64,000 nucleotides of DNA from Agelaius tricolor (Eukaryota > Chordata > Aves > Passeriformes > Icteridae). The stretch is taken from positions 2,418,001-2,482,000 of the forward strand of contig JALJCS010000051.1 of assembly GCA_023055355.1 (NCBI GenBank), read 5' to 3'. How positions within the stretch are numbered: the stretch's first letter is position 1; every line of letters begins with the position of its first letter. The notes beneath the pieces are model-generated. The model saw only the letters and a program-made list of their open reading frames with translations, had not been told where the DNA came from and ran no database searches. The position numbers and the translations under genes are program-made. Shown here in pieces: positions 37,547-50,838 of the stretch.

Positions 37547-40477
37547 GGCTAGCAGATCTCTGTCACAAAGTCCTGGGGAGACAACAGGTCTACCCCGATT
37601 CCAGCGGGACACCAGGTCTACCCCGGCTTCTCTGGGAGACCAGGTCTACCTCGCCCCAGCGGGACATCAGGTCGTCCCTGCCCTGGCGGGACAACAGGTC
37701 TACCCCGGCCCTGGCCAGGACAACAGGTCTACCCAGGCTTCGCTGGGACATCAGGTCTACCCCAGCACTGTCCGGGGACAACAGGTCTACCCAGCTCTGT
37801 AGGGACATCAGGTCTACCCCAGCTCCAGCCAGGGACAACAGGTCTACCCAGCTCTGTAGGGACATCAGGTCTACCCCAGCTCCAGCCAGGGACAACAGGT
37901 CTACCCAGCTCTGTAGGGACATCAGGTCTACCTCAGCTCAATAGGGGCAACAGGTCTACCCTTGTTCCGTAGGGCTAGCAGATCTCTGTCACAAAGTCCT
38001 GGAAAGACAACAGGTCTACCCCGATTCCAGCGGGACACCAGGTCTACCCCGGATTCTCTGTGACACCAGGTCTAGCTCTCTCCCGTGGGACATCAGGTCG
38101 TCCTCGCCCTGGCCGGACAACAGGTCTACCGCGGCCCTGGCCAGGACAACAGGTCGACCCTGGCTTCGCTGGGACATCAGGTCTACCCCAGCTGCGTCCA
38201 GGGACAAGAGGTCTACCCAGCTCTGTAGGGACATCAGGTCTACCCCAGCTCCGGCCAGGGACAACAGGTCTACCCTGCTCTGTAGGGACATCGGTTCTAC
38301 CCGAGTTCCGGCCAGGGACAAAAGGTCTACCCTGCTCTGTAGGGACATCTGGTCTACCCCAGCTCCGTCCGGGGACAACAGGTCTACCCAGCTCTGTGGG
38401 GACATCAGGTCTACCCCAGCTCCGTCCGGGGACAACAGGTCTACCCTGCTCTGTAGGGACAACTGGTCTACCTCAACTCAATAGGGGCAACAGGTCTACC
38501 CTTGTTCCGTAGGGCTAGCAGATCTCTGTCACAAAGTCCTGGGGAGACAACAGGTCTACCCGATTCCAGCGGGACACCAGGTCTACCCCGGATTCTCTGT
38601 GACACCAGGTCTAGCTCTCTCCCGTGGGACATCAGGTCGTCCTCGCCCTGGCCGGACAACAGGTCTACCGCGGCCCTGGCCATGACAACAGGTCGACCCT
38701 GGCTTCGCTGGGACATCAGGTCTACCCCAGCTGCGTCCAGGGACAAGAGGTCTACCCAGCTCTGTAGGGACATCAGGTCTACCCCAGCTCCGTCCGGGGA
38801 CAACAGGTCTACCCAGCTCTGTAGGGACAACTGGTCTACCTCAGCTCAATAGGGGCAACAGGTCTACCCTTGTTCCGTAGGGCTAGCAGATCTCTGCCAC
38901 AAAGTCCTGGGGAGACAACAGGTCTACCGCGTTTTCATCTGGACACCAGGTCAACCCGGCTTCTCAGGGAGACCAGGTCTACCTCGCTCCAGCGGAACAT
39001 CAGGTCGTCCTCGCCCTGGCGGGACAACAGGTCTTCCCCGACCCTGGCCAGGGACAACAGGTCTACCCGGGCTTCGCTGGGACATCAGGTCTACCCCAGC
39101 TCCGTCCGGAGACAACAGGTCTACCCCGGCCCTGGGCAGGACAACAGGTCTACCCTGGCTTCACTGGGACATCAGGTCTACCCGAGCTCCGGCCAGGGAC
39201 AACAGGTCTACCCAGCTCTGTAGGGACATCAGGTCTACCCGAGCTCCGTCCGGGGACAACAAGTCTACCCAGCTCTGTAGGGACATCTGGTCTACCCCAG
39301 CTCCGTCCGGGGACAACAGGTCTACCCAGCTCTGTAGGGACAACTGGTCTACCTCAGCTCAATAGGGGCAACAGGTCTACCCTTTTTCCGTAGGGCTAGC
39401 AGATCTCTGCCACAAAGTCCTGGGGAGACAACAGGTCTACCGCGTTTTCATCTGGACACCAGGTCAACCCGGCTTCTCAGGGAGACCAGGTCTACCTCGC
39501 TCCAGCGGAACATCAGGTCGTCCTCGCCCTGGCGGGACAACAGGTCTTCCCCGACCCTGGCCAGGGACAACAGGTCTACCCGGGCTTCGCTGGGACATCA
39601 GGTCTACCCCAGCTCCGTCCGGAGACAACAGGTCTACCCCGGCCCTGGGCAGGACAACAGGTCTACCCTGGCTTCACTGGGACATCAGGTCTACCCCAGC
39701 TGCGTCCAGGGACAAGAGGTCTACCCAGCTCTGTAGGGACATCAGGTCTACCCCAGCTCCGGCCAGGGACAACAGGTCTACCCTGCTCTGTAGGGACATC
39801 GGGTCTACCCGAGTTCCGGCCAGGGACAAAAGGTCTACCCTGCTCTGTAGGGACATCAGGTCTACCCCAGCTCCGTCCGGGGACAACAGGTCTACCCAGC
39901 TCTGTGGGGACATCAGGTCTACCCCAGCTCCGGCCAGGGACAACAGGTCTACCCTGCTCTGTAGGGACAACTGGTCTACCTCAGCTCAATAGGGGCAACA
40001 GGTCTACCCTTGTTCCGTAGGGCTAGCAGATCTCTGTCACAAAGTCCTGGAAAGACAACAGGTCTACCCCGATTCCAGCGGGACACCAGGTCTACCCCGG
40101 ATTCTCTGTGACACCAGGTCTACCTCGCTCCAGCGGAACATCAGGTGGTCCTCGCCCTGGCGGGACAACAGGTCTTCCCCGACCCTGGCCAGGGACAACA
40201 TGTCTACCCTGGCTTCGCTGGGACATCAGGTCTACCCCAGCTCCGTCCGGAGACAACAGGTCTACCCCGGCCCTGGGCAGGACAACAGGTCTACCCACGC
40301 TTCACTGGGACATCAGGTCTACCCGAGCTCCGGCCAGGGACAACATGTCTACCCTGCTCTGTAGGGAGATCAGGTCTTCCCCAGCTCCGTCCGGGGACAA
40401 CAGGTCTACCCAGCTCTGTAGGGACAACTGGTCTACCTCAACTCAATAGGGGCAACAGGTCTACCCTTATATCGTAG
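37547..40477 (+). repeat. Z-long cassette (2931 bp) with the only odd-length block
   Basis: Blocks start at 37547, 37973, 38513, 38881, 39394 and 40021. The 369-type block at 38513 is 368 bp because GGTCTACCCC has lost one C near 38559. It shares the rare GGGACATCTGG variant (near 38345) with the cassette at 3557, about 33,990 bp away. Confidence 0.93.
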
Positions 40478-43400
40478 GGCTAGCAGATCTCTGTCACAAA
40501 GTCCTGGGGAGACAACAGGTCTACCCCGATTCCAGCGGGACACCAGGTCTACCCCGGCTTCTCTGGGAGACCAGGTCTACCTCGCCCCAGCGGGACATCA
40601 GGTCGTCCCTGCCCTGGCGGGACAACAGGTCTACCCCGGCCCTGGCCAGGACAACAGGTCTACCCAGGCTTCGCTGGGACATCAGGTCTACCCCAGCACT
40701 GTCCGGGGACAACAGGTCTACCCAGCTCTGTAGGGACATCAGATCTACCTCAGCTCAATAGGGGCAACAGGTCTACCCTTGTTCCGTAGGGCTAGCAGAT
40801 CTCTGTCACAAAGTCCTGGAAAGACAACAGGTCTACCCCGATTCCAGCGGGACACCAGGTCTACCCCGGATTCTCTGTGACACCAGGTCTAGCTCTCTCC
40901 CGTGGGACATCAGGTCGTCCTCGCCCTGGCCGGACAACAGGTCTACCGCGGCCCTGGCCAGGACAACAGGTCGACCCTGGCTTCGCTGGGACATCAGGTC
41001 TACCCCAGCTGCGTCCAGGGACAAGAGGTCTACCCAGCTCTGTAGGGACATCAGGTCTACCCCAGCTCCGGCCAGGGACAACAGGTCTACCCTGCTCTGT
41101 AGGGACATCGGTTCTACCCGAGTTCCGGCCAGGGACAAAAGGTCTACCCTGCTCTGTAGGGACATCAGGTCTACCCCAGCTCCGTCCGGGGACAACAGGT
41201 CTACCCAGCTCTGTGGGGACATCAGGTCTACCCCAGCTCCGTCCGGGGACAACAGGTCTACCCTGCTCTGTAGGGACAACTGGTCTACCTCAACTCAATA
41301 GGGGCAACAGGTCTACCCTTGTTCCGTAGGGCTAGCAGATCTCTGTCACAAAGTCCTGGGGAGACAACAGGTCTACCCCGATTCCAGCGGGACACCAGGT
41401 CTACCCCGGATTCTCTGTGACACCAGGTCTAGCTCTCTCCCGTGGGACATCAGGTCGTCCTCGCCCTGGCCGGACAACAGGTCTACCGCGGCCCTGGCCA
41501 TGACAACAGGTCGACCCTGGCTTCGCTGGGACATCAGGTCTACCCCAGCTGCGTCCAGGGACAAGAGGTCTACCCAGCTCTGTAGGGACATCAGGTCTAC
41601 CCCAGCTCCGTCCGGGGACAACAGGTCTACCCAGCTCTGTAGGGACAACTGGTCTACCTCAGCTCAATAGGGGCAACAGGTCTACCCTTGTTCCGTAGGG
41701 CTAGCAGATCTCTGCCACAAAGTCCTGGGGAGACAACAGGTCTACCGCGTTTTCATCTGGACACCAGGTCAACCCGGCTTCTCAGGGAGACCAGGTCTAC
41801 CTCGCTCCAGCGGAACATCAGGTCGTCCTCGCCCTGGCGGGACAACAGGTCTTCCCCGACCCTGGCCAGGGACAACAGGTCTACCCGGGCTTCGCTGGGA
41901 CATCAGGTCTACCCCAGCTCCGTCCGGAGACAACAGGTCTACCCCGGCCCTGGGCAGGACAACAGGTCTACCCTGGCTTCACTGGGACATCAGGTCTACC
42001 CGAGCTCCGGCCAGGGACAACAGGTCTACCCAGCTCTGTAGGGACATCAGGTCTACCCGAGCTCCGTCCGGGGACAACAAGTCTACCCAGCTCTGTAGGG
42101 ACATCTGGTCTACCCCAGCTCCGTCCGGGGACAACAGGTCTACCCAGCTCTGTAGGGACAACTGGTCTACCTCAGCTCAATAGGGGCAACAGGTCTACCC
42201 TTGTTCCGTAGGGCTAGCAGATCTCTGCCACAAAGTCCTGGGGAGACAACAGGTCTACCGCGTTTTCATCTGGACACCAGGTCAACCCGGCTTCTCAGGG
42301 AGACCAGGTCTACCTCGCTCCAGCGGAACATCAGGTCGTCCTCGCCCTGGCGGGACAACAGGTCTTCCCCGACCCTGGCCAGGGACAACAGGTCTACCCG
42401 GGCTTCGCTGGGACATCAGGTCTACCCCAGCTGCGTCCGGAGACAACAGGTCTACCCCGGCCCTGGGCAGGACAACAGGTCTACCCTGGCTTCACTGGGA
42501 CATCAGGTCTACCCCAGCTGCGTCCAGGGACAAGAGGTCTACCCAGCTCTGTAGGGACATCAGGTCTACCCCAGCTCCGGCCAGGGACAACAGGTCTACC
42601 CTGCTCTGTAGGGACATCGGGTCTACCCGAGTTCCGGCCAGGGACAAAAGGTCTACCCTGCTCTGTAGGGACATCAGGTCTACCCCAGCTCCGTCCGGGG
42701 ACAACAGGTCTACCCAGCTCTGTGGGGACATCAGGTCTACCCCAGCTCCGGCCAGGGACAACAGGTCTACCCTGCTCTGTAGGGACAACTGGTCTACCTC
42801 AGCTCAATAGGGGCAACAGGTCTACCCTTGTTCCGTAGGGCTAGCAGATCTCTGTCACAAAGTCCTGGAAAGACAACAGGTCTACCCCGATTCCAGCGGG
42901 ACACCAGGTCTACCCCGGATTCTCTGTGACACCAGGTCTACCTCGCTCCAGCGGAACATCAGGTGGTCCTCGCCCTGGCGGGACAACAGGTCTTCCCCGA
43001 CCCTGGCCAGGGACAACATGTCTACCCTGGCTTCGCTGGGACATCAGGTCTACCCCAGCTCCGTCCGGAGACAACAGGTCTACCCCGGCCCTGGGCAGGA
43101 CAACAGGTCTACCCTGGCTTCACTGGGACATCAGGTCTACCCGAGCTCCGGCCAGGGACAACAGGTCTACCCAGCTCTGTAGGGACATCAGGTCTACCCG
43201 AGCTCCGTCCGGGGACAACAAGTCTACCCAGCTCTGTAGGGACATCTGGTCTACCCCAGCTCCGGCCAGGGACAACAGGTCTACCCAGCTCTGTAGGGAC
43301 ATCAGGTCTACCCCAGCTCCGGCCAGGGACAACAGGTCTACCCTGCTCTGTAGGGACAACTGGTCTACCTCAGCTCAATAGGGGCAACAGGTCTACCCTT

Positions 43401-44863
43401 GTTCCGTAGGGCTAGCAGATCTCTGTCACAAAGTCCTGGGAACACAACAGGTCTACCCCGATTCCAGCGGGACACCAGGTCTACCCCGGATTCTCTGTGA
43501 CACCAGGTCTAGCTCTCTCCCGTGGGACATCAGGTCGTCCTCGCCCTGGCCGGACAACAGGTCTACCCCGGCCCTGGCCAGGACAACAGGTCGACCCTGG
43601 CTTCGCTGGGACATCAGGTCTACCCCAGCTGCGTCCAGGGACAAGAGGTCTACCCAGCTCTGTAGGGACATCAGGTCTACCCCAGCTCCGTCCGGGGACA
43701 ACAGGTCTACCCAGCTCTGTAGGGACAACTGGTCTACCTCAGCTCAATAGGGGCAACAGGTCTACCCTTGTTCCGTAGGGCTAGCAGATCGCTGCCACAA
43801 AGTCCTGGGGAGACAACAGGTCTACCGCGTTTTCATCTGGACACCAGGTCTACCCCGGCTTCTCAGGGAGACCAGGTCTACCTCGCTCCAGCGGAACATC
43901 AGGTCGTCCTCGCCCTGGCGGGACAACAGGTCTTCCCCGACCCTGGCCAGGGACAACAGGTCTACCCGGGCTTCGCTGGGACATCAGGTCTACCCCAGCT
44001 CCGTCCGGAGACAACAGGTCTACCCCGGCCCTGGGCAGGACAACAGGTCGACCCTGGCTTCGCTGGGACATCAGGTCTACCCCAGCTGCGTCCAGGGACA
44101 AGAGGTCTACCCAGCTCTGTAGGGACATCAGGTCTACCCCAGCTCCGGCCAGGGACAACAGGTCTACCCTGCTCTGTAGGGATATCGGGTCTACCCGAGT
44201 TCCGGCCAGGGACAAAAGGTCTACCCTGCTCTGTAGGGACATCAGGTCTACCCCAGCTCCGTCCGGGGACAACAGGTCTACCCAGCTCTGTGGGGACATC
44301 AGGTCTACCCCAGCTCCGTCCGGGGACAACAGGTCTACCCTGCTCTGTAGGGACAACTGGTCTACCTCAGCTCAATCGGGGCAACAGGTCTACCCTTGTT
44401 CCGTAGGGCTAGCAGATCTCTGTCACAAAGTCCTGGGAACACAACAGGTCTACCCCGATTCCAGCGGGACACCAGGTCTACCCCGGATTCTCTGTGACAC
44501 CAGGTCTAGCTCTCTCCCGTGGGACATCAGGTCGTCCTCGCCCTGGCGGGACAACAGGTCTTCCCCGACCCTGGCCAGGGACAACATGTCTACCCTGGCT
44601 TCGCTGGGACATCAGGTCTACCCCAGCTCCGTCCGGAGACAACAGGTCTACCCCGGCCCTGGGCAGGACAACAGGTCTACCCACGCTTCACTGGGACATC
44701 AGGTCTACCCGAGCTCCGGCCAGGGACAACAGGTCTACCCTGCTCTGTAGGGAGATCAGGTCTTCCCCAGCTCCGTCCGGGGACAACAGGTCTACCCAGC
44801 TCTGTAGGGACAACTGGTCTACCTCAACTCAATAGGGGCAACAGGTCTACCCTTATATCGTAG
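40478..44863 (+). repeat. X cassette (4386 bp), copy 3
   Basis: Blocks start at 40478, 40790, 41330, 41699, 42212, 42839, 43410, 43779 and 44407. In the 628 block the third triplet monomer is replaced by the class 1 form GTCGACCCTGGCTTCGC at about 44047. Copy 4 has the same replacement at about 54408. Copies 1 and 2 lack it. Confidence 0.93.
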
Positions 44864-47800
44864 GGCTAGCAGATCTCTGTCACAAAGTCCTGGGGAGACA
44901 ACAGGTCTACCCCGATTCCAGCGGGACACCAGGTCTACCCCGGCTTCTCTGGGAGACCAGGTCTACCTCGCCCCAGCGGGACATCAGGTCGTCCCTGCCC
45001 TGGCGGGACAACAGGTCTACCCCGGCCCTGGCCAGGACAACAGGTCTACCCAGGCTTCGCTGGGACATCAGGTCTACCCCAGCACTGTCCGGGGACAACA
45101 GGTCTACCCAGCTCTGTAGGGACATCAGGTCTACCCCAGCTCCAGCCAGGGACCACAGGTCTACCCAGCTCTGTTGGGACATCAGGTCTACCCCAGCTCC
45201 AGCCAGGGACAACAGGTCTACCCAGCTCTGTAGGGACATCAGGTCTACCTCAGCTCAATAGGGGCAACAGGTCTACCCTTGTTCCGTAGGGCTAGCAGAT
45301 CTCTGTCACAAAGTCCTGGAAAGACAACAGGTCTACCCCGATTCCAGCGGGACTCCAGGTCTACCCCGGCTTCTCTGGAAGACCAGGTCTACCTCGCCCC
45401 AGCGGGACATCAGGTCGTCCCTGCCCTGGCGGGACAACAGGTCTACCCCGGCCCTGGCCAGGACAACAGGTCTACCCAGGCTTCGCTGGGACATCAGGTC
45501 TACCCCAGCTGCGTCCAGGGACAAGAGGTCTACCCAGCTCTGTAGGGACATCAGGTCTACCCCAGCTCCGGCCAGAGACAACAGGTCTACCCAGCTCTGT
45601 AGGGACATCAGGTCTACCCCAGCTCCGTCCGGGGACAACAGGTCTACCCAGCTCTGTGGGGACATCAGGTCTACCCCAGCTCCGTCCGGGGACAACAGAT
45701 CTACCCAGCTCTGTAGGGACATCAGGTCTACCTCAGCTCAATAGGGGCAACAGGTCTACCCTTGTTCCGTAGGGCTAGCAGATCTCTGTCACAAAGTCCT
45801 GGAAAGACAACAGGTCTACCCCGATTCCAGCGGGACACCAGGTCTACCCCGGATTCTCTGTGACACCAGGTCTAGCTCTCTCCCGTGGGACATCAGGTCG
45901 TCCTCGACCTGGCCGGACAACAGGTCTACCACGGCCCTGGCCAGGACAACAGGTCGACCCTGGCTTCGCTGGGACATCAGGTCTACCCCAGCTGCGTCCA
46001 GGGACAAGAGGTCTACCCAGCTCTGTAGGGACATCAGGTCTACCCCAGCTCCGGCCAGGGACAACAGGTCTACCCTGCTCTGTAGGGACATCGGGTCTAC
46101 CCGAGTTCCGGCCAGGGACAAAAGGTCTACCCTGCTCTGTAGGGACATCAGGTCTACCCCAGCTCCGTCCGGGGACAACAGGTCTACCCAGCTCTGTGGG
46201 GACATCAGGTCTACCCCAGCTCCGTCCGGGGACAACAGGTCTACCCTGCTCTGTAGGGACAACTGGTCTACCTCAACTCAATAGGGGCAACAGGTCTACC
46301 CTTGTTCCGTAGGGCTAGCAGATCTCTGTCACAAAGTCCTGGGGAGACAACAGGTCTACCCCGATTCCAGCGGGACACCAGGTCTACCCCGGATTCTCTG
46401 TGACACCAGGTCTAGCTCTCTCCCGTGGGACATCAGGTCGTCCTCGCCCTGGCCGGACAACAGGTCTACCGCGGCCCTGGCCAGGACAACAGGTCGACCC
46501 TGGCTTCGCTGGGACATCAGGTCTACCCCAGCTGCGTCCAGGGACAAGAGGTCTACCCAGCTCTGTAGGGACATCAGGTCTACCCCAGCTCCGTCCGGGG
46601 ACAACAGGTCTACCCAGCTCTGTAGGGACAACTGGTCTACCTCAGCTCAATAGGGGCAACAGGTCTACCCTTGTTCCGTAGGGCTAGCAGATCTCTGCCA
46701 CAAAGTCCTGGGGAGACAACAGGTCTACCGCGTTTTCATCTGGACACCAGGTCAACCCGGCTTCTCAGGGAGACCAGGTCTACCTCGCTCCAGCGGAACA
46801 TCAGGTCGTCCTCGCCCTGGCGGGACAACAGGTCTTCCCCGACCCTGGCCAGGGACAACAGGTCTACCCGGGCTTCGCTGGGACATCAGGTCTACCCCAG
46901 CTCCGTCCGGAGACAACAGGTCTACCCCGGCCCTGGGCAGGACAACAGGTCTACCCTGGCTTCACTGGGACATCAGGTCTACCCGAGCTCCGGCCAGGGA
47001 CAACAGGTCTACCCAGCTCTGTAGGGACATCAGGTCTACCCGAGCTCCGTCCGGGGACAACAAGTCTACCCAGCTCTGTAGGGACATCTGGTCTACCCCA
47101 GCTCCGGCCAGGGACAACAGGTCTACCCAGCTCTGTAGGGACATCAGGTCTACCCCAGCTCCGGCCAGGGACAACAGGTCTACCCTGCTCTGTAGGGACA
47201 ACTGGTCTACCTCAGCTCAATAGGGGCAACAGGTCTACCCTTGTTCCGTAGGGCTAGCAGATCTCTGTCACAAAGTCCTGGGAACACAACAGGTCTACCC
47301 CGATTCCAGCGGGACACCAGGTCTACCCCGGATTCTCTGTGACACCAGGTCTAGCTCTCTCCCGTGGGACATCAGGTCGTCCTCGCCCTGGCCGGACAAC
47401 AGGTCTACCCCGGCCCTGGCCAGGACAACAGGTCGACCCTGGCTTCGCTGGGACATCAGGTCTACCCCAGCTGCGTCCAGGGACAAGAGGTCTACCCAGC
47501 TCTGTAGGGACATCAGGTCTACCCCAGCTCCGTCCGGGGACAACAGGTCTACCCAGCTCTGTAGGGACAACTGGTCTACCTCAGCTCAATAGGGGCAACA
47601 GGTCTACCCTTGTTCCGTAGGGCTAGCAGATCGCTGCCACAAAGTCCTGGGGAGACAACAGGTCTACCGCGTTTTCATCTGGACACCAGGTCTACCCCGG
47701 CTTCTCAGGGAGACCAGGTCTACCTCGCTCCAGCGGAACATCAGGTCGTCCTCGCCCTGGCGGGACAACAGGTCTTCCCCGACCCTGGCCAGGGACAACA

Positions 47801-48705
47801 GGTCTACCCGGGCTTCGCTGGGACATCAGGTCTACCCCAGCTCCGTCCGGAGACAACAGGTCTACCCCGGCCCTGGGCAGGACAACAGGTCTACCCTGGC
47901 TTCACTGGGACATCAGGTCTACCCCAGCTGCGTCCAGGGACAAGAGGTCTACCCAGCTCTGTAGGGACATCAGGTCTACCCCAGCTCCAGCCAGGGACAA
48001 CAGGTCTACCCTGCTCTGTAGGGATATCGGGTCTACCCGAGTTCCGGCCAGGGACAAAAGGTCTACCCTGCTCTGTAGGGACATCAGGTCTACCCCAGCT
48101 CCGTCCGGGGACAACAGGTCTACCCAGCTCTGTGGGGACATCAGGTCTACCCCAGCTCCGGCCAGGGACAACAGGTCTACCCTGCTCTGTAGGGACAACT
48201 GGTCTACCTCAGCTCAATAGGGGCAACAGGTCTACCCTTGTTCCGTAGGGCTAGCAGATCTCTGTCACAAAGTCCTGGGAACACAACAGGTCTACCCCGA
48301 TTCCAGCGGGACACCAGGTCTACCCCGGATTCTCTGTGACACCAGGTCTAGCTCTCTCCCGTGGGACATCAGGTCGTCCTCGCCCTGGCGGGACAACAGG
48401 TCTTCCCCGACCCTGGCCAGGGACAACATGTCTACCCTGGCTTCGCTGGGACATCAGGTCTACCCCAGCTCCGTCCGGAGACAACAGGTCTACCCCGGCC
48501 CTGGGCAGGACAACAGGTCTACCCACGCTTCACTGGGACATCAGGTCTACCCGAGCTCCGGCCAGGGACAACAGGTCTACCCTGCTCTGTAGGGAGATCA
48601 GGTCTTCCCCAGCTCCGTCCGGGGACAACAGGTCTACCCAGCTCTGTAGGGACAACTGGTCTACCTCAACTCAATAGGGGCAACAGGTCTACCCTTATAT
48701 CGTAG
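44864..48705 (+). repeat. Y cassette (3842 bp), copy 3
   Basis: Blocks start at 44864, 45290, 45773, 46313, 46682, 47252, 47621 and 48249. It shares the GGGACCACAGG (C at 45154), CTCTGTTGGG, CTCGACCTGG and ACCACGGCCC variants with copy 2 at an offset of 13,977. A private GGCCAGAGAC change lies near 45575. Confidence 0.93.
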
Positions 48706-50838
48706 GGCTAGCAGATCTCTGTCACAAAGTCCTGGGGAGACAACAGGTCTACCCCGATTCCAGCGGGACACCAGGTCTACCCCGGCTTCTCTGGGAGACC
48801 AGGTCTACCTCGCCCCAGCGGGACATCAGGTCGTCCCTGCCCTGGCGGGACAACAGGTCTACCCCGGCCCTGGCCAGGACAACAGGTCTACCCAGGCTTC
48901 GCTGGGACATCAGGTCTACCCCAGCACTGTCCGGGGACAACAGGTCTACCCAGCTCTGTAGGGACATCAGATCTACCTCAGCTCAATAGGGGCAACAGGT
49001 CTACCCTTGTTCCGTAGGGCTAGCAGATCTCTGTCACAAAGTCCTGGAAAGACAACAGGTCTACCCCGATTCCAGCGGGACACCAGGTCTACCCCGGATT
49101 CTCTGTGACACCAGGTCTAGCTCTCTCCCGTGGGACATCAGGTCGTCCTCGCCCTGGCCGGACAACAGGTCTACCGCGGCCCTGGCCAGGACAACAGGTC
49201 GACCCTGGCTTCGCTGGGACATCAGGTCTACCCCAGCTGCGTCCAGGGACAAGAGGTCTACCCAGCTCTGTAGGGACATCAGGTCTACCCCAGCTCCGGC
49301 CAGGGACAACAGGTCTACCCTGCTCTGTAGGGACATCGGTTCTACCCGAGTTCCGGCCAGGGACAAAAGGTCTACCCTGCTCTGTAGGGACATCAGGTCT
49401 ACCCCAGCTCCGTCCGGGGACAACAGGTCTACCCAGCTCTGTGGGGACATCAGGTCTACCCCAGCTCCGTCCGGGGACAACAGGTCTACCCTGCTCTGTA
49501 GGGACAACTGGTCTACCTCAACTCAATAGGGGCAACAGGTCTACCCTTGTTCCGTAGGGCTAGCAGATCTCTGTCACAAAGTCCTGGGGAGACAACAGGT
49601 CTACCCCGATTCCAGCGGGACACCAGGTCTACCCCGGATTCTCTGTGACACCAGGTCTAGCTCTCTCCCGTGGGACATCAGGTCGTCCTCGCCCTGGCCG
49701 GACAACAGGTCTACCGCGGCCCTGGCCATGACAACAGGTCGACCCTGGCTTCGCTGGGACATCAGGTCTACCCCAGCTGCGTCCAGGGACAAGAGGTCTA
49801 CCCAGCTCTGTAGGGACATCAGGTCTACCCCAGCTCCGTCCGGGGACAACAGGTCTACCCAGCTCTGTAGGGACAACTGGTCTACCTCAGCTCAATAGGG
49901 GCAACAGGTCTACCCTTGTTCCGTAGGGCTAGCAGATCTCTGCCACAAAGTCCTGGGGAGACAACAGGTCTACCGCGTTTTCATCTGGACACCAGGTCAA
50001 CCCGGCTTCTCAGGGAGACCAGGTCTACCTCGCTCCAGCGGAACATCAGGTCGTCCTCGCCCTGGCGGGACAACAGGTCTTCCCCGACCCTGGCCAGGGA
50101 CAACAGGTCTACCCGGGCTTCGCTGGGACATCAGGTCTACCCCAGCTCCGTCCGGAGACAACAGGTCTACCCCGGCCCTGGGCAGGACAACAGGTCTACC
50201 CTGGCTTCACTGGGACATCAGGTCTACCCGAGCTCCGGCCAGGGACAACAGGTCTACCCAGCTCTGTAGGGACATCAGGTCTACCCGAGCTCCGTCCGGG
50301 GACAACAAGTCTACCCAGCTCTGTAGGGACATCTGGTCTACCCCAGCTCCGTCCGGGGACAACAGGTCTACCCAGCTCTGTAGGGACAACTGGTCTACCT
50401 CAGCTCAATAGGGGCAACAGGTCTACCCTTTTTCCGTAGGGCTAGCAGATCTCTGCCACAAAGTCCTGGGGAGACAACAGGTCTACCGCGTTTTCATCTG
50501 GACACCAGGTCAACCCGGCTTCTCAGGGAGACCAGGTCTACCTCGCTCCAGCGGAACATCAGGTCGTCCTCGCCCTGGCGGGACAACAGGTCTTCCCCGA
50601 CCCTGGCCAGGGACAACATGTCTACCCTGGCTTCGCTGGGACATCAGGTCTACCCCAGCTCCGTCCGGAGACAACAGGTCTACCCCGGCCCTGGGCAGGA
50701 CAACAGGTCTACCCACGCTTCACTGGAACATCAGGTCTTCCCCAGCTCCGTCCGGGGACAACAGGTCTACCCAGCTCTGTAGGGACAACTGGTCTACCTC
50801 AACTCAATAGGGGCAACAGGTCTACCCTTATATCGTAG
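48706..50838 (+). repeat. Contracted Z cassette (2133 bp): 312-540-369-513-399
   Basis: Blocks start at 48706, 49018, 49558, 49927 and 50440. The usual 627 and 457 blocks are replaced by one 399 bp block that joins a 627-type left head to a 457-type right end. It also lacks one dimer. Relative to Z (2818 bp) the net loss is 685 bp. Confidence 0.92.
50440..50838 (+). repeat. Unique 399 bp hybrid block
   Basis: The left head is 627-type (GCGTTTTCATCTGG, AACCCGGCTTCTCAGG). From about 50617 it is 457-type (ACAACATGTC, CACGCTTCAC, CTTATATCG end). A clean 57 bp loss occurs after CACTGGAACATCAGG (about 50721-50735), where GGAAC is itself a private change. It is the only class 2 n=1 block with a 342 bp fixed part. 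Confidence 0.82.

Larger units (their letters stand above)
37973..50439 (+). repeat. Large segmental duplication, copy b (about 12.5 kb)
   Basis: Partner of 23995-36462. Differences noticed by eye are few: the 1-bp deletion near 38559, the GGGACATCTGG variant near 38345, the converted monomer at about 44047, GGCCAGAGAC near 45575, and the absence of the CCATCTCTG variant seen near 34150. Its right part also matches copy c. Confidence 0.92.

Noticed and set aside
43850..44356. Minus-strand frame of 168 codons with a 19-residue repeat beginning MSLQS (also at 54211)
   Set aside because: This is another consequence of the 57 bp period. The methionine in each repeat comes from CAT in GGGACATCA. 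Frames are interrupted at every block, so no long repetitive protein is encoded.
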